From: Rhodovulum kholense
GTDB lineage: Bacteria > Pseudomonadota > Alphaproteobacteria > Rhodobacterales > Rhodobacteraceae
Reading direction: 5' to 3'
Assembly (NCBI RefSeq): GCF_003053725.1
Contig: NZ_QAYC01000008.1
Coordinates: 1 to 64,000 of the forward strand
DNA length: 64,000 bases
The notes beneath the pieces are model-generated. The model had not been told where the DNA came from. It searched no databases and saw only the letters and a list, made by a program, of their open reading frames with translations. Position 1 is the stretch's first letter, and the number at the start of each line of letters is the position of its first letter. Position numbers and translations under genes: made by a program. Of this stretch, positions 52,176-62,433 are shown piece by piece.

Positions 52176-53786
52176 TCAGGCGGCGCCCGGGGTTTCCCCG
52201 GACGCCGCAAAAGCCGCCCGCATCAGGGTGCGGGTATAGTCCGTCTTCGGCGCCTCGAAGACCGCCTCGACCTCTCCCGCCTCGACAATCTGGCCCATCC
52301 GCATGACCACGACCTTGTGGGACATCGCCCGCACCACGCGCAAATCGTGGCTGATGAACAGATAGGCCAGGTCGTATTTGCGCTGCAGGCTGCGCAGCAG
52401 GTCGACGATCTGCACCTGCACCGTCATGTCCAAGGCCGAGGTGGGTTCGTCCAGCACCACCATGCGCGGCCGCAGGATCATCGCCCGCGCGATCGCGATC
52501 CGCTGGCGCTGCCCGCCCGAAAACTCGTGCGGATAGCGGTGCATCATCGCCGGATCGAGCCCGACCTCGGTCAGGATCTGCGCGACATCCTCGCGCGCCG
52601 TCCGCCCCGGCCGGACCCCGTGCACCCCGAGCCCCTCGGCCACGATCTGTTCGACCGTCATCCGCGGGCTGAGGCTGCCGAACGGGTCCTGAAAGACGAT
52701 CTGCATGTCGCGCCTCAGCGGCCGGATCTGCCGCGATTTCAGCCCGTCGATGCCCTGCCCCTGAAAGACGATCCGCCCCTCCGAGGAAATCAGCCGCATG
52801 ACCGCCAGGGCCAGCGTCGTCTTGCCGGACCCCGACTCGCCCACGACCCCCAGCGTCTCGCCCGCCCGGACCGAGATGTCGGCGCCGTCGACGGCCTTCA
52901 CATGGCCCACGGTCTTGCGCATGAAGCCGCGCTGGATCGGGAACCAGACCTTCAGCGCGTCGGTGCGCACGATCTCGGCCGCGTCGGGCTTGACCGGATC
53001 GGGCCCGCCCACGGCGGCGGCGGCCAGAAGCTTCTGGGTATAGGGGTGCTGCGGCGCACGGAAGATTTCGGCCGTGGGGCCGGTCTCTACGATCTCGCCA
53101 TCCTTCATCACGCAGACCCGGTCGGCGATCCGGCGCACCACGTTCAAATCGTGGGTGATGAAGAGAAGGCTCATGGTCTCTTCGCGCTTGAGTTCGGCCA
53201 GCAGGTCGAGGATCTGCGCCTCGATGGTCACGTCGAGCGCCGTGGTGGGTTCATCCGCGATCAGCAGGTCGGGCCCGTTGGCCAGCGCCATGGCGATCAT
53301 CACCCGCTGCCGCTGGCCGCCCGACAGCTGGTGTGGATAGGCGCCCAGGCGGCTTTCGGGATCGCGGATGCCGACCCGGGTCAGAAGTTCCAGGATGCGC
53401 GTCCGCGCCGCCGCCCCGGTCAGCCCCTGATGCAGCGCCAGGCTTTCCGCGATCTGCTTTTCCAGCGTGTGCAGCGGATTGAGCGAGGTCATCGGCTCCT
53501 GGAAGATGAAGCTGATATCGTTGCCCCGGACCTGCCTCAGCCGCTTTTCCGGAGCACCCGCCAGATCCTCGCCCTCATAGACGATCGCGCCCGACACCGT
53601 CGCCGACCCGGGCAAGAGCCCGACCGTCGACAGCGCCGTCACCGACTTGCCCGACCCGGATTCGCCCACCAGCGCCACCGTCTCGCCGCGCCCGATCTCG
53701 AAGCTGACGCCCCGGACGGCTGGGGCCTGCCGGCCATCCTGCTGGAAGGACACATGCAGGTTCTCGACCTTCAGGACCGGGCCCAT
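52176..53786 (-). CDS. yejF: Peptide ABC transporter ATPase, fused double domain (YejF-like)
   Basis: The 536-residue protein contains two complete ABC domains: [10 protein letters not shown] with [15 protein letters not shown] and [12 protein letters not shown] in the first, and [14 protein letters not shown] with [15 protein letters not shown] and [11 protein letters not shown] in the second. C-terminal RTLMRAAF marks the oligopeptide/dipeptide branch. It energises import through YejB and YejE. The start at 53786 lies within the end of yejE (16-base overlap). YejF-type systems import peptides, including the microcin C-type in enterics. Confidence 0.88.
   Translation of the reverse strand: MGPVLKVENLHVSFQQDGRQAPAVRGVSFEIGRGETVALVGESGSGKSVTALSTVGLLPGSATVSGAIVYEGEDLAGAPEKRLRQVRGNDISFIFQEPMTSLNPLHTLEKQIAESLALHQGLTGAAARTRILELLTRVGIRDPESRLGAYPHQLSGGQRQRVMIAMALANGPDLLIADEPTTALDVTIEAQILDLLAELKREETMSLLFITHDLNVVRRIADRVCVMKDGEIVETGPTAEIFRAPQHPYTQKLLAAAAVGGPDPVKPDAAEIVRTDALKVWFPIQRGFMRKTVGHVKAVDGADISVRAGETLGVVGESGSGKTTLALAVMRLISSEGRIVFQGQGIDGLKSRQIRPLRRDMQIVFQDPFGSLSPRMTVEQIVAEGLGVHGVRPGRTAREDVAQILTEVGLDPAMMHRYPHEFSGGQRQRIAIARAMILRPRMVVLDEPTSALDMTVQVQIVDLLRSLQRKYDLAYLFISHDLRVVRAMSHKVVVMRMGQIVEAGEVEAVFEAPKTDYTRTLMRAAFAASGETPGAA
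52180..52208 (+). terminator. Strong hairpin after hemN, inside the end of yejF
   Basis: GCGGCG, CCGGGG, a TTT loop, CCCCGG and CGCCGC form a stem of 6 + 6 bp interrupted by one mismatch. It follows the hemN stop by nine bases and overlaps the last codons of convergent yejF. Confidence 0.5.
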
Positions 53787-54892
53787 TGGAACGTCTTTCT
53801 CGGGTCGAAGGCATCGCGGACGCCCTCGAAGATGAACACCAGCAGCGACAGCATGATCGCGAAGGTGAAGAAGGCGGTGAAGCCCAGCCAGGGCGCCTGC
53901 AGGTTCTGTTTGGCCTGCAGCGTCAGTTCGCCCAGCGACGGCGCCGAGGACGGCAGCCCGAAGCCCAGGAAGTCGAGCGAGGCCAGCGTGCCGATGGTGC
54001 CGGTGATGATGAAGGGCAGCATGGTCAGCGTGGCGACCATGGCGTTGGGCAGCATGTGGCGGAACATGATCGTCCAGTTCGATACGCCCAGCGCCTTGGC
54101 GGCGCGGACATATTCGAAGTTGCGCGCGCGCAGGAACTCGGCCCGGACGACACCCACCAGAGCGGGCCAGCCGAAGAGCGCGGTCAGGAACACCAGCAGC
54201 CAGAAGCTGCGCCCCAGCACCGCAAAGAGGATGATGATGATGTAAAGCTGGGGCGTCGAGGTCCAGATCTCGATCACCCGCTGGAAGATCAGGTCGGTCA
54301 GCCCGCCGAAGAAGCCCTGAACCGCGCCCGCCACGATGCCGATGACCGAGGCGATGCCGGTCACCATCAGCGTGAAGAGGATCGACAGCCGGAACCCGTA
54401 GATCACCCGCGCCAGCACGTCCCGCGCGGTATCGTCGGTGCCCAGCCAGTGTTGGGCGTCCGGCGCCGAGGGCGCGGTGCCCTGGATGTCGTTGACGGTG
54501 TTGTAGCTGTAGCGGATCGGCGGCCAGATCATCTGACCCTTCGCGATGGGCTCGCCCGCGACCATGCCGTCGGCGGCATCGGCGATCAGGCCCTCGGGGT
54601 CGTCCCAGCAGGCGTCGAGCCCGCCGGTCAGGATCAGGCATTGCACCTCGATGTCGCGATAGACCGCCTCGGTCCGCAGATCGCCGCCGAAGGCGGTTTC
54701 GGGGTAGAACCGGTAGATCGGAAAGAAGCTCTCGCCGCGATAGCTGACATAGATCGGCTTGTCGTTGGCCAGCAGTTCGGCAAAGAGCGACAGGCCGAAC
54801 AGCACGCCGAAGATGACCAGCGACCAGAGCGCCCGGCGGTTACGCTTGAAGTTGCGCCAGCGCCGCTGATTGAGGGGAGACAGCCAGGCCAT
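53771..54892 (-). CDS. yejE: Peptide ABC transporter permease (YejE-like)
   Basis: The 373-residue membrane permease has an N-terminal hydrophobic helix, a large periplasmic loop (about 45-150), the binding-protein-dependent transport motif EYVRAAKALGVSNWTIMFRH and five further membrane segments. The long N-terminal loop with PIRYSYNTVNDIQG is typical of YejE rather than DppC. The ATG at 54892 starts two bases from the yejB stop. It forms the channel with YejB. Confidence 0.88.
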   Translation of the reverse strand: MAWLSPLNQRRWRNFKRNRRALWSLVIFGVLFGLSLFAELLANDKPIYVSYRGESFFPIYRFYPETAFGGDLRTEAVYRDIEVQCLILTGGLDACWDDPEGLIADAADGMVAGEPIAKGQMIWPPIRYSYNTVNDIQGTAPSAPDAQHWLGTDDTARDVLARVIYGFRLSILFTLMVTGIASVIGIVAGAVQGFFGGLTDLIFQRVIEIWTSTPQLYIIIILFAVLGRSFWLLVFLTALFGWPALVGVVRAEFLRARNFEYVRAAKALGVSNWTIMFRHMLPNAMVATLTMLPFIITGTIGTLASLDFLGFGLPSSAPSLGELTLQAKQNLQAPWLGFTAFFTFAIMLSLLVFIFEGVRDAFDPRKTFQWARS

Positions 54893-54893
54893 G

Positions 54894-55994
54894 TCAGGTC
54901 TCCCGGCTTTCGAAGTCGATCCGGGGATCGACCAGCACATAGGTCAGGTCCGACAGGATGCCGACCAGAAGCCCGATCAGCCCGAAGACATAGAGCGTCG
55001 CGAAGATCACCGGATAGTCGCGCGCGACCGCCGCCTCGAAACCGAGCCGCCCAAGCCCGTCGAGCGAGAAGATCGTCTCGATGATGATCGAGGCGCCGAA
55101 GAAGACGCCGATGAACATGCCCGGAAAACCCGCGATCACGATCAGCATGGCGTTGCGGAAGACGTGCCCGTACAGCACCCGCGACTCGGACAGGCCCTTG
55201 GCCTTGGCGGTCACCACGTATTGCTTCTTGATCTCGTCAAGGAAGGAATTCTTGGTCAAGAGCGTCAGCGTCGCAAAGCTGGAAATCGTCGTGGCGATCA
55301 CCGGCAGGGCGATGTGCCAGAAATAATCGAGGATCTTTGCAGGCCAGCTGAGATCGGCCCAGTTATCCGAGACAAGCCCCCTCAGCGGGAACCATTGCAG
55401 GTAGGACCCGCCCGCGAAGACCACCAGAAGCAGCACCGCGAACAGGAACCCGGGGATCGCGTAGCCCACGATGATGACGGCCGAGGTCCAGGTGTCGAAG
55501 CCCGACCCGTCGCGGACCGCCTTGCGGATGCCCAGCGGGATCGAGACCATGTAGGCGATCAGGGTGGACCAGAGCCCGAGGCTGATCGAGACCGGCATCT
55601 TTTCCAGCACCAGATCGACGACCGACACCGACCGGAAGTAGCTTTCGCCGAAATCGAACCGGGCATAGTTCCACATCATCGTCAGGAACCGTTCCAAGGG
55701 CGGCTTGTCGAAGCCGAACTCCTTTTCAAGTTCCTCGATAAATTCGGGCGGCAGGCCGCGGGCGCCGACATATTTGTCGCTGCCGCCACCCGCCGCGGTG
55801 CTCATCTGCTGGTTCTGGGCGTCGGCTCCGCCCCCGGCAAAGCCCTGAAAGACGTCGCCGCCGCCCTCGATCTGGGCGATGATCTGTTCGATCGGTCCCC
55901 CCGGCACGAATTGCGTCAGGGTGAAGTTGATGATCATGATGCCGATCAGCGTGGGCACGATCAGCAGCAGCCGGCGGAGGATATAGGCGCCCAT
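54894..55994 (-). CDS. yejB: Peptide ABC transporter permease (YejB-like)
   Basis: The 366-residue protein starts with [20 protein letters not shown], as in YejB/DppB permeases. It then has a Gly-rich periplasmic loop ([20 protein letters not shown]), later membrane segments and the ATPase-interaction motif [19 protein letters not shown]. It is the second permease of the peptide importer. The gene is 19 bases after yejA. Confidence 0.88.
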   Translation of the reverse strand: MGAYILRRLLLIVPTLIGIMIINFTLTQFVPGGPIEQIIAQIEGGGDVFQGFAGGGADAQNQQMSTAAGGGSDKYVGARGLPPEFIEELEKEFGFDKPPLERFLTMMWNYARFDFGESYFRSVSVVDLVLEKMPVSISLGLWSTLIAYMVSIPLGIRKAVRDGSGFDTWTSAVIIVGYAIPGFLFAVLLLVVFAGGSYLQWFPLRGLVSDNWADLSWPAKILDYFWHIALPVIATTISSFATLTLLTKNSFLDEIKKQYVVTAKAKGLSESRVLYGHVFRNAMLIVIAGFPGMFIGVFFGASIIIETIFSLDGLGRLGFEAAVARDYPVIFATLYVFGLIGLLVGILSDLTYVLVDPRIDFESRET

Positions 55995-56013
55995 CTGGTC
56001 CGGTCTGTCCCTG

Positions 56014-57963
56014 TCAGCGCAGCGCGCCCGCCGCGCGCAGCTCGGCCGCGCGGTCGGCGTCGTACCACCAGAAATCGAGATAGCCCAGATCGTAGGGCGG
56101 CAGCGCGTCGGGATGGCGGTACATGTCGAAATAGGCCACCCAGTGGACGTCCTTGTACCAGGTCGGCACCACGAAATACGCGTGCCGGAAGATCCGGTCG
56201 AGCGCCCGGGTCGCGGCGCGGAACTCGTCCTCGGATTTGGCCGAGACGAGGTGCCGCATCAGGATATCGGCGCCTTCATTGGCAAAGCCCGCCGGATTGA
56301 AGAGGCTGTATTCGGCATCGGCCGACCCGAACCGCTGCTGCATGCCCAGCCCCGGGACCAGGTTGGTCTGGTAGCTTGCAAGGATCATGTCGTAGTCGCG
56401 TGCTCGGCGGCGGTTGGTGAACTGCGAGGGGTCCACCCGCGAAAAGCTGGCATCGACGCCCAGCGCGCGCAGGTTGTCGACGAAGGGCAGCGCGATCCGT
56501 TCGGTCACCGGGCTGTCGTCGAGGATCTCGAGCCTCAGCATCTGGCCATCGGCGTTGCGGCGCATCCCGTCATCGCCCGCGACCCAGCCCGCCTCGTCCA
56601 GAAGTTGCGAGGCCTGGCGCAGGTTCCGCCGGTCGAGCTGACGGTCGCCCGAGGTATGGGCCTTCATCGGCGGCTCGGTCAGGATCGCGGGGTCGATATG
56701 ATCCGCGACCTCCTGCAACAGTTCAAGCTCGCGGCCCTCGGGAGGCGCATCGGGTGCGCCGAGATCGCTGTTTTCCCAGAACGAGCTGCGCTGCTTGAAG
56801 AGGCCGAATTGCAGCGTCTCGTTGGTCCATTCGAAATTGTACATGAGCCCGATGGCGCGGCGCACCCGCAGGTCCTGGAATTGCGGCCGGGCGAGGTTGA
56901 AGATCCAGCCGCTGTCGGGCGGCAGGTTGCCGTCATGGGGTTCGTCCTTCTTCACCCAGCCCTCGGCCACCGCAGGGAAATCGTAGCCCGTCGCCCAGGT
57001 CTTCGAGCTGTCCTCTTCGCGGAAGGTGTAGGCACCCGACTTGAAGCCCTCGAGCGCGGCGATGGAATCGGCGAAATACTCGACCCGTATCCGGTCGAAA
57101 TTGTAGCGCCCGATATTGATCGGCAGGTCCTTGCCCCAGTAGTCGGGGTCACGCTTGTAGACGATCCGGCGGTTGATGTCGTAGCTGTCCAGCACGTAAG
57201 GCCCGGTCCCCATGATCGGGGTCAGGCTGCTTTCATCAAGACGCGCGCCGGTTTTCTCGAACCAGGCCTTCGACATCACCGGGTTCGACCCCATCTGGCT
57301 GATCAGCCCGTCGCGCGGCACGTCCGGCTTGAAGGTGAACTTGATCCGGTAGGTATCCAGCACCTCGGGGGAATAGACGAGCTTCTTGATCGCCTCGCGG
57401 TACGAGGGCAGCGCCTGTTCCATCAGCAGATCGAAGGTGAATTTCACGTCCTCGGCGGTTACCGGGGTGCCGTCGGTGAAATGCGCCTCGGGCCGCAGGT
57501 TGAAGATCACCCAGTCCTCGCTTTCGGGATATTCGAGGCTTTCGGCAATCAGACCGTACGAGGTTCCGGGCTCGTCGGCGACATCTGTCATCAGGCGTTC
57601 GATATTGATCGTCGCCAGCGCCCCGGCGCGGCCCTTGCGGGTGAAGGGGTTGAAGCTGTCGAAGGTGCCCGGCGCCCAGATCGAAATCTCGCCGCCCTTG
57701 GGCGCGTCCGGATTGACGTAATCGAGCCGCTGGAAATCGGCCGGATACTTGGGCTGGCCCAGTTCCGAAAAGGCATGGGTCTTGATCACGGTTTCGGTGC
57801 CGTCAGCCGCCGGGGTCGAAGGCGGCGCATCCTGCGCCAGAGCCGGAACCGCGCCCAGCATCAGCGCCAGCATCAGCGCAAGCGTCCTGACCGCAAGGCG
57901 AGGCGAAGGTCTGGCCGGAACCGGCAGAACGGCACGGTGCGGATGGCGGCGGGGGGTGGGCAT
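56014..57963 (-). CDS. yejA: Periplasmic peptide-binding protein (YejA-like)
   Basis: The 649-residue extracytoplasmic binding protein has a signal peptide ([17 protein letters not shown]). Its SBP_bac_5 features include [17 protein letters not shown], the [14 protein letters not shown] block and the C-terminal [11 protein letters not shown]. It captures oligopeptides for YejBEF. The start at 57963 has AGGGAG upstream; an open frame extending 23 codons more has no signal. It is first in the yejABEF operon; the 123 bases before it should hold the promoter. Confidence 0.88.
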   Translation of the reverse strand: MPTPRRHPHRAVLPVPARPSPRLAVRTLALMLALMLGAVPALAQDAPPSTPAADGTETVIKTHAFSELGQPKYPADFQRLDYVNPDAPKGGEISIWAPGTFDSFNPFTRKGRAGALATINIERLMTDVADEPGTSYGLIAESLEYPESEDWVIFNLRPEAHFTDGTPVTAEDVKFTFDLLMEQALPSYREAIKKLVYSPEVLDTYRIKFTFKPDVPRDGLISQMGSNPVMSKAWFEKTGARLDESSLTPIMGTGPYVLDSYDINRRIVYKRDPDYWGKDLPINIGRYNFDRIRVEYFADSIAALEGFKSGAYTFREEDSSKTWATGYDFPAVAEGWVKKDEPHDGNLPPDSGWIFNLARPQFQDLRVRRAIGLMYNFEWTNETLQFGLFKQRSSFWENSDLGAPDAPPEGRELELLQEVADHIDPAILTEPPMKAHTSGDRQLDRRNLRQASQLLDEAGWVAGDDGMRRNADGQMLRLEILDDSPVTERIALPFVDNLRALGVDASFSRVDPSQFTNRRRARDYDMILASYQTNLVPGLGMQQRFGSADAEYSLFNPAGFANEGADILMRHLVSAKSEDEFRAATRALDRIFRHAYFVVPTWYKDVHWVAYFDMYRHPDALPPYDLGYLDFWWYDADRAAELRAAGALR

Positions 57964-58080
57964 CGGCAAACTCCCTGTCTTCTGCGGTCGGACGGACGCG
58001 AGACCTGCCCTAGCTAATGGCCCGGGCGGCACCGGTTCAAGTTGAGATTCCGTGAGACTTCCGCAATCGACGGGGTAATC

Positions 58081-58099
58081 CCGGGCTCAGAGCCCCCGG
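58081..58099 (-). terminator. Hairpin overlapping the recR stop
   Basis: CCGGGCTC and GAGCCC(CC)GG can pair around a single base with two extra C on one side. It is the probable transcript end of the dnaX-ybaB-recR unit. There is no T-run. Confidence 0.4.
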
Positions 58100-58683
58100 C
58101 GCGCCTTCAGGGCCGCGCTGATCGTGCCGTCGTCGAGATAATCGAGCTCGCCCCCGATCGGCACCCCTTGGGCCAGCGAACTCAGCCGCACGCCGGTCTC
58201 GGCCAGTTCTTCGGCGATGTAATGGGCAGTGGTCTGGCCGTCGACGGTCGCGTTCAGCGCCAGGATCACCTCGGAGATCCCCTCGCGCCCGATCCGTTCG
58301 ACCAGATCGGGAATGCGCAGATCCTCGGGCCCGACCGAATCGAGCGCCGACAGCGTGCCGCCCAGCACGTGATAACGCCCGCCGAAGGCACCGCCGCGTT
58401 CCATCGCCCAAAGATCGGCCACATCCTCGACCACGCAGATCTCGCCGTTCGAGCGGGCCGGATCGGCGCAGATCTCGCAGGTATCGGCGGTGGTGATGTT
58501 GCCGCAGACGGCGCAATCATGCACCGCCTCGCCGACCTTGCGCATGGTCTCGGCCAGCGGCAACAACAGGACCGCGCGTTTGCGGACCAGATGCAGCACG
58601 GCACGGCGGGCCGACCGGGGCCCAAGCCCCGGCAGCCGTGCCATCAGGTCGATCAGCGCGTCTATCTCGTGCGGGCGACTCAT
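58087..58683 (-). CDS. recR: Recombination mediator RecR
   Basis: The 198-residue protein has the N-terminal helix-hairpin-helix ([19 protein letters not shown]), the zinc motif [16 protein letters not shown] and a Toprim domain ([15 protein letters not shown]). It works with RecF/RecO in loading RecA at gaps. The ATG at 58683 overlaps the TGA of the preceding small membrane-protein gene by four bases, suggesting translational coupling. It belongs to the conserved ffs-dnaX-ybaB-recR block. Confidence 0.92.
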   Translation of the reverse strand: MSRPHEIDALIDLMARLPGLGPRSARRAVLHLVRKRAVLLLPLAETMRKVGEAVHDCAVCGNITTADTCEICADPARSNGEICVVEDVADLWAMERGGAFGGRYHVLGGTLSALDSVGPEDLRIPDLVERIGREGISEVILALNATVDGQTTAHYIAEELAETGVRLSSLAQGVPIGGELDYLDDGTISAALKARRGL

Positions 58684-59036
58684 TTCCACGCCATCGGAAA
58701 CAGATCGGAGTAACAGCGCCAAAACAAATCTGGGTCCTTCTGGTGCTGAGCAGCTTGCAGAATGTCTCCCCGAACACGCCTAGCGTCCCGGAAATGAACT
58801 GTAAGAAAGCAGTACGAAGTGATAAAAAACAAGATGAGCCCCAGCCCAGCTATACTATTCACTATCTGCGCTGCAGGTCCGCTCGAGCTATAACCAATCC
58901 ACCCAAAGAGAAGCGAGATCCCCAAGTACGCGCAAATCTGTTCCAGATATGCTTTGCGCGCCTCGGAGATCACCACTTCAGCGGTCTCTCCACTCAAAGG
59001 AAGCTTGGAGGCATCCTCTGGGCCGAAGAAAAACAT
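58680..59036 (-). CDS. Unknown small membrane protein inserted between ybaB and recR
   Basis: I do not recognise this 118-residue protein. It has two hydrophobic segments ([15 protein letters not shown] and [19 protein letters not shown]) flanked by charged regions. Base composition is clearly lower in GC than ybaB, recR or dnaX, suggesting acquisition. Its stop overlaps the recR ATG (ATGA), so it now lies within the recR translation path. No good Shine-Dalgarno precedes its ATG at 59036, which begins four bases from the ybaB stop. Coding potential is supported by its position and the clean frame; the function is unknown. Confidence 0.55.
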   Translation of the reverse strand: MFFFGPEDASKLPLSGETAEVVISEARKAYLEQICAYLGISLLFGWIGYSSSGPAAQIVNSIAGLGLILFFITSYCFLTVHFRDARRVRGDILQAAQHQKDPDLFWRCYSDLFPMAWK

Positions 59037-59040
59037 TTGA

Positions 59041-59385
59041 TCAGACCGGCAGGCCGAGCCCCGGAGGCAGACCCATTTCCTCGGTCAGCTTGCGGGTCTC
59101 TTCCTTGGTCTTTTCCATCGCCTTCTGCTGGGCGTCCTTGATGGCCGCCAGAATCAGGTCCTCGACCACTTCCTTCTCGTCGGGATTGAAGATCGACGGA
59201 TCGATCGACAGCGCGGTCAGCGTGCCCTTGGCGGTCGCCGTGGCCTTGACCAGCCCCGCGCCGCTTTCGCCCTCGACCAGCGTGGTGGCCAGCGTCTCCT
59301 GCAGAGCCGCCATCTTGCCCTGCATCTCGGTCGCGGCTTTCATCATCTTGGCCATGTCGCCAAGGCCGCCCATTCCCTTGAACAT
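59041..59385 (-). CDS. ybaB: YbaB/EbfC-family nucleoid-associated protein
   Basis: The 114-residue protein has a helical Met/Lys/Gln-rich start (MGGLGDMAKMMKAATEMQGK) and the GAGLVKATATAKGTLTALSI strand block with LILAAIKDAQQKAMEKTKEE, as in YbaB. It binds DNA as a dimer and almost always lies between dnaX and recR, as here. The ATG has AAGGAGA upstream. Confidence 0.9.
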   Translation of the reverse strand: MFKGMGGLGDMAKMMKAATEMQGKMAALQETLATTLVEGESGAGLVKATATAKGTLTALSIDPSIFNPDEKEVVEDLILAAIKDAQQKAMEKTKEETRKLTEEMGLPPGLGLPV

Positions 59386-59411
59386 GCGTGTCTCCTTCGC
59401 CTGTTATGCGT

Positions 59412-61157
59412 TCAGTCGTCGTCCTCGAACGGGTCCCATTCCTCCTCGACCTCGGGCAGAGCCTCGGCGGCCGCCTCGGCCGCCAGGACCTCGGGCGGCT
59501 TTATGTCGATGATTTCGGCCTTGGGGAAGGCGGCAAAAACGGCGCGGACCAGTGGATGTTCGGCGGCCTCGGCCTTGCGCGCGGCCTCGGCGGCGTTGCG
59601 GGTCTCGTCGATGGTGGGGCCACCGCCCTTGCCCACGACCGAAACCGCCCAGCGCGCGCCGGTCCAGCTTTGCAGCCGCTGTCCCAGCCGCTGGGCCAGA
59701 TCGGCGGGCGCGCCGGGCGCGGGTTCGAATTCGATCCGGCCGGGGGAATAGCTGACAAGCCGGACGCCGGCCTCGACCTCGACCAGCAGCACCATGTCGC
59801 GATTGGCGCGGATCAGGTCGACCACCGCCTCGAAACTTGGGTAATGCGCCAGCGTCTGCTCGGGGGCGCGGGCCAGCGCGGTGACGGCGCCGCCGCCCGA
59901 GGGCGCGGCATGAATCGGGACGCCCCGGGCTTGCGCCTGCATCCCGCCGCCGCCCGAGGGCGCGGGGCCGGAAGGCGCGGGACCCGAGGGCGGGTTGTCC
60001 TGCAGTTTGCGCACCAGATCCTCGGGCGCGGGCAGGGTCGAGACATGGGTCAGCCGGATCACCGCCATCTCGGCCGCCATCATCGCATTGGGCGCCATCG
60101 AGACCTCTTCCAGCGCCTTCAGCAGCATCTGCCACATCCGCGCCAGCACCCGCATCGACAGCCGCTCGGCCATGGTGCGGCCGCGGGCGCGTTCGTCGGG
60201 GCCGACGGTCGGGTCGTCGGCGGCCTCGGGCGCGATCTTGATGACGCTGAGCCAGTGAGTGATCTCGGCCAGATCGCGCAGCACCGCCAGCGGATCGGCG
60301 CCGTCGGCATATTGCGCGGCCAGCTCGCCCAGCGCGCCTGCGGCGTCGCCCGCCATGATCATGTCGAAAAGATCGAGCACGCGGCCCCGGTCGGCGAGGC
60401 CCAGCATGGCGCGGACCTGATCGACCGTGGTTTCGCCCGCGCCATGCGCAATCGCCTGATCGAGAAGGCTCATCGCGTCGCGCACGGACCCTTCGGCGGC
60501 CCGGGTGATCAGCCCCAGCGCCTCGTCCGAAATGGGCGCGTTCTCGAGCCCCGCGATCTTTTTCAGATGGGCGATCATCACCTCGGGCTCGATCCGGCGC
60601 AGATCGAAGCGCTGGCAGCGCGACAGCACCGTCACCGGCACCTTGCGGATCTCGGTGGTGGCGAAGATGAACTTCACATGGGCGGGCGGTTCCTCCAGCG
60701 TCTTCAGCAGCGCGTTGAACGCGCTGGTCGACAGCATGTGAACCTCGTCGATGATGTAGATCTTGTAGCGCGCCGAGGCCGCCCGGTAGGCCACGCTGTC
60801 GATGATCTCGCGGATGTCGTTCACGCCGGTGCGCGAGGCGGCGTCCATCTCCATCACATCGACATGGCGGCCCTCGGCGATGGCGCGGCAATGCTCGCAT
60901 TGCCCGCAGGGCTCGGTCGTCGGGCCGCCCTGCCCGTCCGGGCCGATGCAGTTCATGCCCTTGGCGATGATCCGGGCGGTCGTCGTCTTGCCGGTGCCGC
61001 GGATGCCGGTCATGATGAAGGCCTGCGCGATCCGGTCGGCGGCAAAGGCGTTCTTGAGGGTGCGCACCATCGCATCCTGCCCGATCAGATCGGCGAATGT
61101 GGCGGGACGGTACTTGCGCGCCAGCACCTGATAGGCGGTGCCCTGGGGGTCTGCCAT
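59412..61157 (-). CDS. dnaX: DNA polymerase III subunit gamma/tau
   Basis: The 581-residue clamp-loader ATPase has Walker A GIRGTGKTTTARI, the zinc motif CGQCEHCRAI with an upstream Cys in KGMNCIG, the Walker B/DExx box IYIIDEVHMLS and sensor 1 ATTEIRKVPVTVLSRCQRF. A Pro/Gly/Ala-rich linker with SGPAPSGPAPSGGGG (about residues 395-415) separates the ATPase from the tau-type C-terminal domain. No slippery frameshift signal for a separate gamma form was evident. GAGAGGA precedes the ATG. It is 27 bases upstream of ybaB and close downstream of the SRP RNA gene. Confidence 0.93.
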   Translation of the reverse strand: MADPQGTAYQVLARKYRPATFADLIGQDAMVRTLKNAFAADRIAQAFIMTGIRGTGKTTTARIIAKGMNCIGPDGQGGPTTEPCGQCEHCRAIAEGRHVDVMEMDAASRTGVNDIREIIDSVAYRAASARYKIYIIDEVHMLSTSAFNALLKTLEEPPAHVKFIFATTEIRKVPVTVLSRCQRFDLRRIEPEVMIAHLKKIAGLENAPISDEALGLITRAAEGSVRDAMSLLDQAIAHGAGETTVDQVRAMLGLADRGRVLDLFDMIMAGDAAGALGELAAQYADGADPLAVLRDLAEITHWLSVIKIAPEAADDPTVGPDERARGRTMAERLSMRVLARMWQMLLKALEEVSMAPNAMMAAEMAVIRLTHVSTLPAPEDLVRKLQDNPPSGPAPSGPAPSGGGGMQAQARGVPIHAAPSGGGAVTALARAPEQTLAHYPSFEAVVDLIRANRDMVLLVEVEAGVRLVSYSPGRIEFEPAPGAPADLAQRLGQRLQSWTGARWAVSVVGKGGGPTIDETRNAAEAARKAEAAEHPLVRAVFAAFPKAEIIDIKPPEVLAAEAAAEALPEVEEEWDPFEDDD

Positions 61158-61302
61158 GGGTCCTCTCGAAATCGCGGGTCCGGGCGACAGGGTAGGCCCT
61201 GACCCGGGCGGCGTCCAGCGGATCGCGGACAGTCCCCGGCAGAGACCGCCGGACAGAAGCGCCCGCTGTCGGACTGCAAAACGCCTGTACGCCTGTCGGG
61301 GA

Positions 61303-61402
61303 GAAGGTGAGAGGCTGGACAGCGACCCGAACGGGGCTCGTTACGGCTGCTTCCTTCCGGACCTGACCGGGTTGGCGAGGCGCTCGCCCGCGCCAACCTC
61401 TC
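61303..61402 (-). ncRNA. ffs: Small signal recognition particle RNA (4.5S type)
   Basis: On the minus strand the conserved SRP helix-8 core reads GGTCAGGTCCGGAAGGAAGC and continues AGCC, identical to the universal bacterial motif, including the GGAA tetraloop. The ends pair: GAGAGGTTGG (61402-61393) with CCAGCCTCTC (61318-61309), one G-U pair. The length of about 100 bases fits the small 4.5S form of proteobacteria. It lies just upstream of dnaX on the same strand, the same order as scr-dnaX-yaaK-recR in Bacillus. Exact ends are estimated by about five bases. Confidence 0.92.
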
Positions 61403-61478
61403 GAGGCGTTACATAGACGTCACGCGGCGGATTCGCAAGGGTCGGGGTCCGGTCCGGCCCCGGCGCCGCAGCCGCGGC

Positions 61479-62312
61479 TCAGCTGCGTTTGCGGTCAGCC
61501 GGGTAGACCCCGAGAATGTCGAGATGCGAGGTGAAGTAGTCGAGTTCCTCCAGCGCGCGGGCGACATGGGGGTCGTCGGGATGGCCCTCGATATCGGCGT
61601 AGAACTGGGTCGCGGTGAAGGACCCGTCGACCATGTAGCTTTCCAGCTTGGTCATGTTGACGCCATTGGTCGCGAAGCCGCCCATCGCCTTGTAAAGCGC
61701 CGCCGGAATGTTGCGGACCCGGAAGACGAAGGTGGTCATCATGCCCAGATCGCCCCGCCGCGTGCGGTCGGGTTCGCGCGACATCAGCAGAAAGCGGGTG
61801 GTGTTCTTGTCGTGATCCTCGATATGGCGGGCCAGCACCTCGAGCCCGTAGATCTCGGCCGCCAGATCGCCCGCGAGCGCGGCCAATTCCGGGTCGCCGA
61901 TCTCGGCCACCTGCCGGGCCGAGCCCGCGGTATCGGCCCCGGTCACCCGGTGGATGTCATGCTTATGCAGGAAGTCCCGGCATTGCCCCAGCAGGACGGT
62001 ATGGCTCATCGCGCGGCGGATGCCCGAAAGCGGCGCGCCCGGAACTGCCAGCAGGTTGATATGCACCCTGACGAAGGCCTCGCCCACGATATGCAGCCCG
62101 GAATCCGGCAAAAGCTGGTGGATGTCGGCCACCCGCCCGTAGGTCGAATTCTCGACCGGCAGCATCGCCAGGTCCGCCTCGCCGCTGCGCACGGCCTCGA
62201 TCACGTCCTCGAAGGTCCGGCAGGGCAGCGCCTCCATCTCGGGACGGGCGTCGTGGCAGGCCTGGTGCGAATAGGCGCCGGGTTCTCCCTGAAAGGCGAT
62301 ACGGCTGGTCAT
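61479..62312 (-). CDS. pheA: Prephenate dehydratase
   Basis: The 277-residue monofunctional enzyme starts with RIAFQGEPGAYSHQAC, has the catalytic TRF motif region (NTTRFLLMSREP), LPVENSTYGRVAD and a C-terminal ACT domain with the ESYM-type phenylalanine-binding motif (NMTKLESYMVDG). It makes phenylpyruvate from prephenate and is feedback-inhibited by Phe. The start is the ATG at 62312, where the dehydratase fold begins; a longer frame of 49 codons reads into the divergent promoter region. Divergent from a cytochrome c gene across 121 bases. Its ribosome binding site is weak. Confidence 0.92.
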   Translation of the reverse strand: MTSRIAFQGEPGAYSHQACHDARPEMEALPCRTFEDVIEAVRSGEADLAMLPVENSTYGRVADIHQLLPDSGLHIVGEAFVRVHINLLAVPGAPLSGIRRAMSHTVLLGQCRDFLHKHDIHRVTGADTAGSARQVAEIGDPELAALAGDLAAEIYGLEVLARHIEDHDKNTTRFLLMSREPDRTRRGDLGMMTTFVFRVRNIPAALYKAMGGFATNGVNMTKLESYMVDGSFTATQFYADIEGHPDDPHVARALEELDYFTSHLDILGVYPADRKRS

Positions 62313-62433
62313 GTGGGGACTGTTTCCTGTGGCTGGCCGGGACCCGGCCGGGTCGATGGTTAAACTGAATACTTCTTGCCAAGCCGAAGGGGAAGCACAT
62401 AGGAAGTTCGCGGGAAAACATGGGATCGAATTG

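Noticed and set aside
59412-61157. Programmed frameshift in dnaX producing a short gamma form
   Set aside because: No A-rich slippery heptamer with a following hairpin was seen in the expected region.
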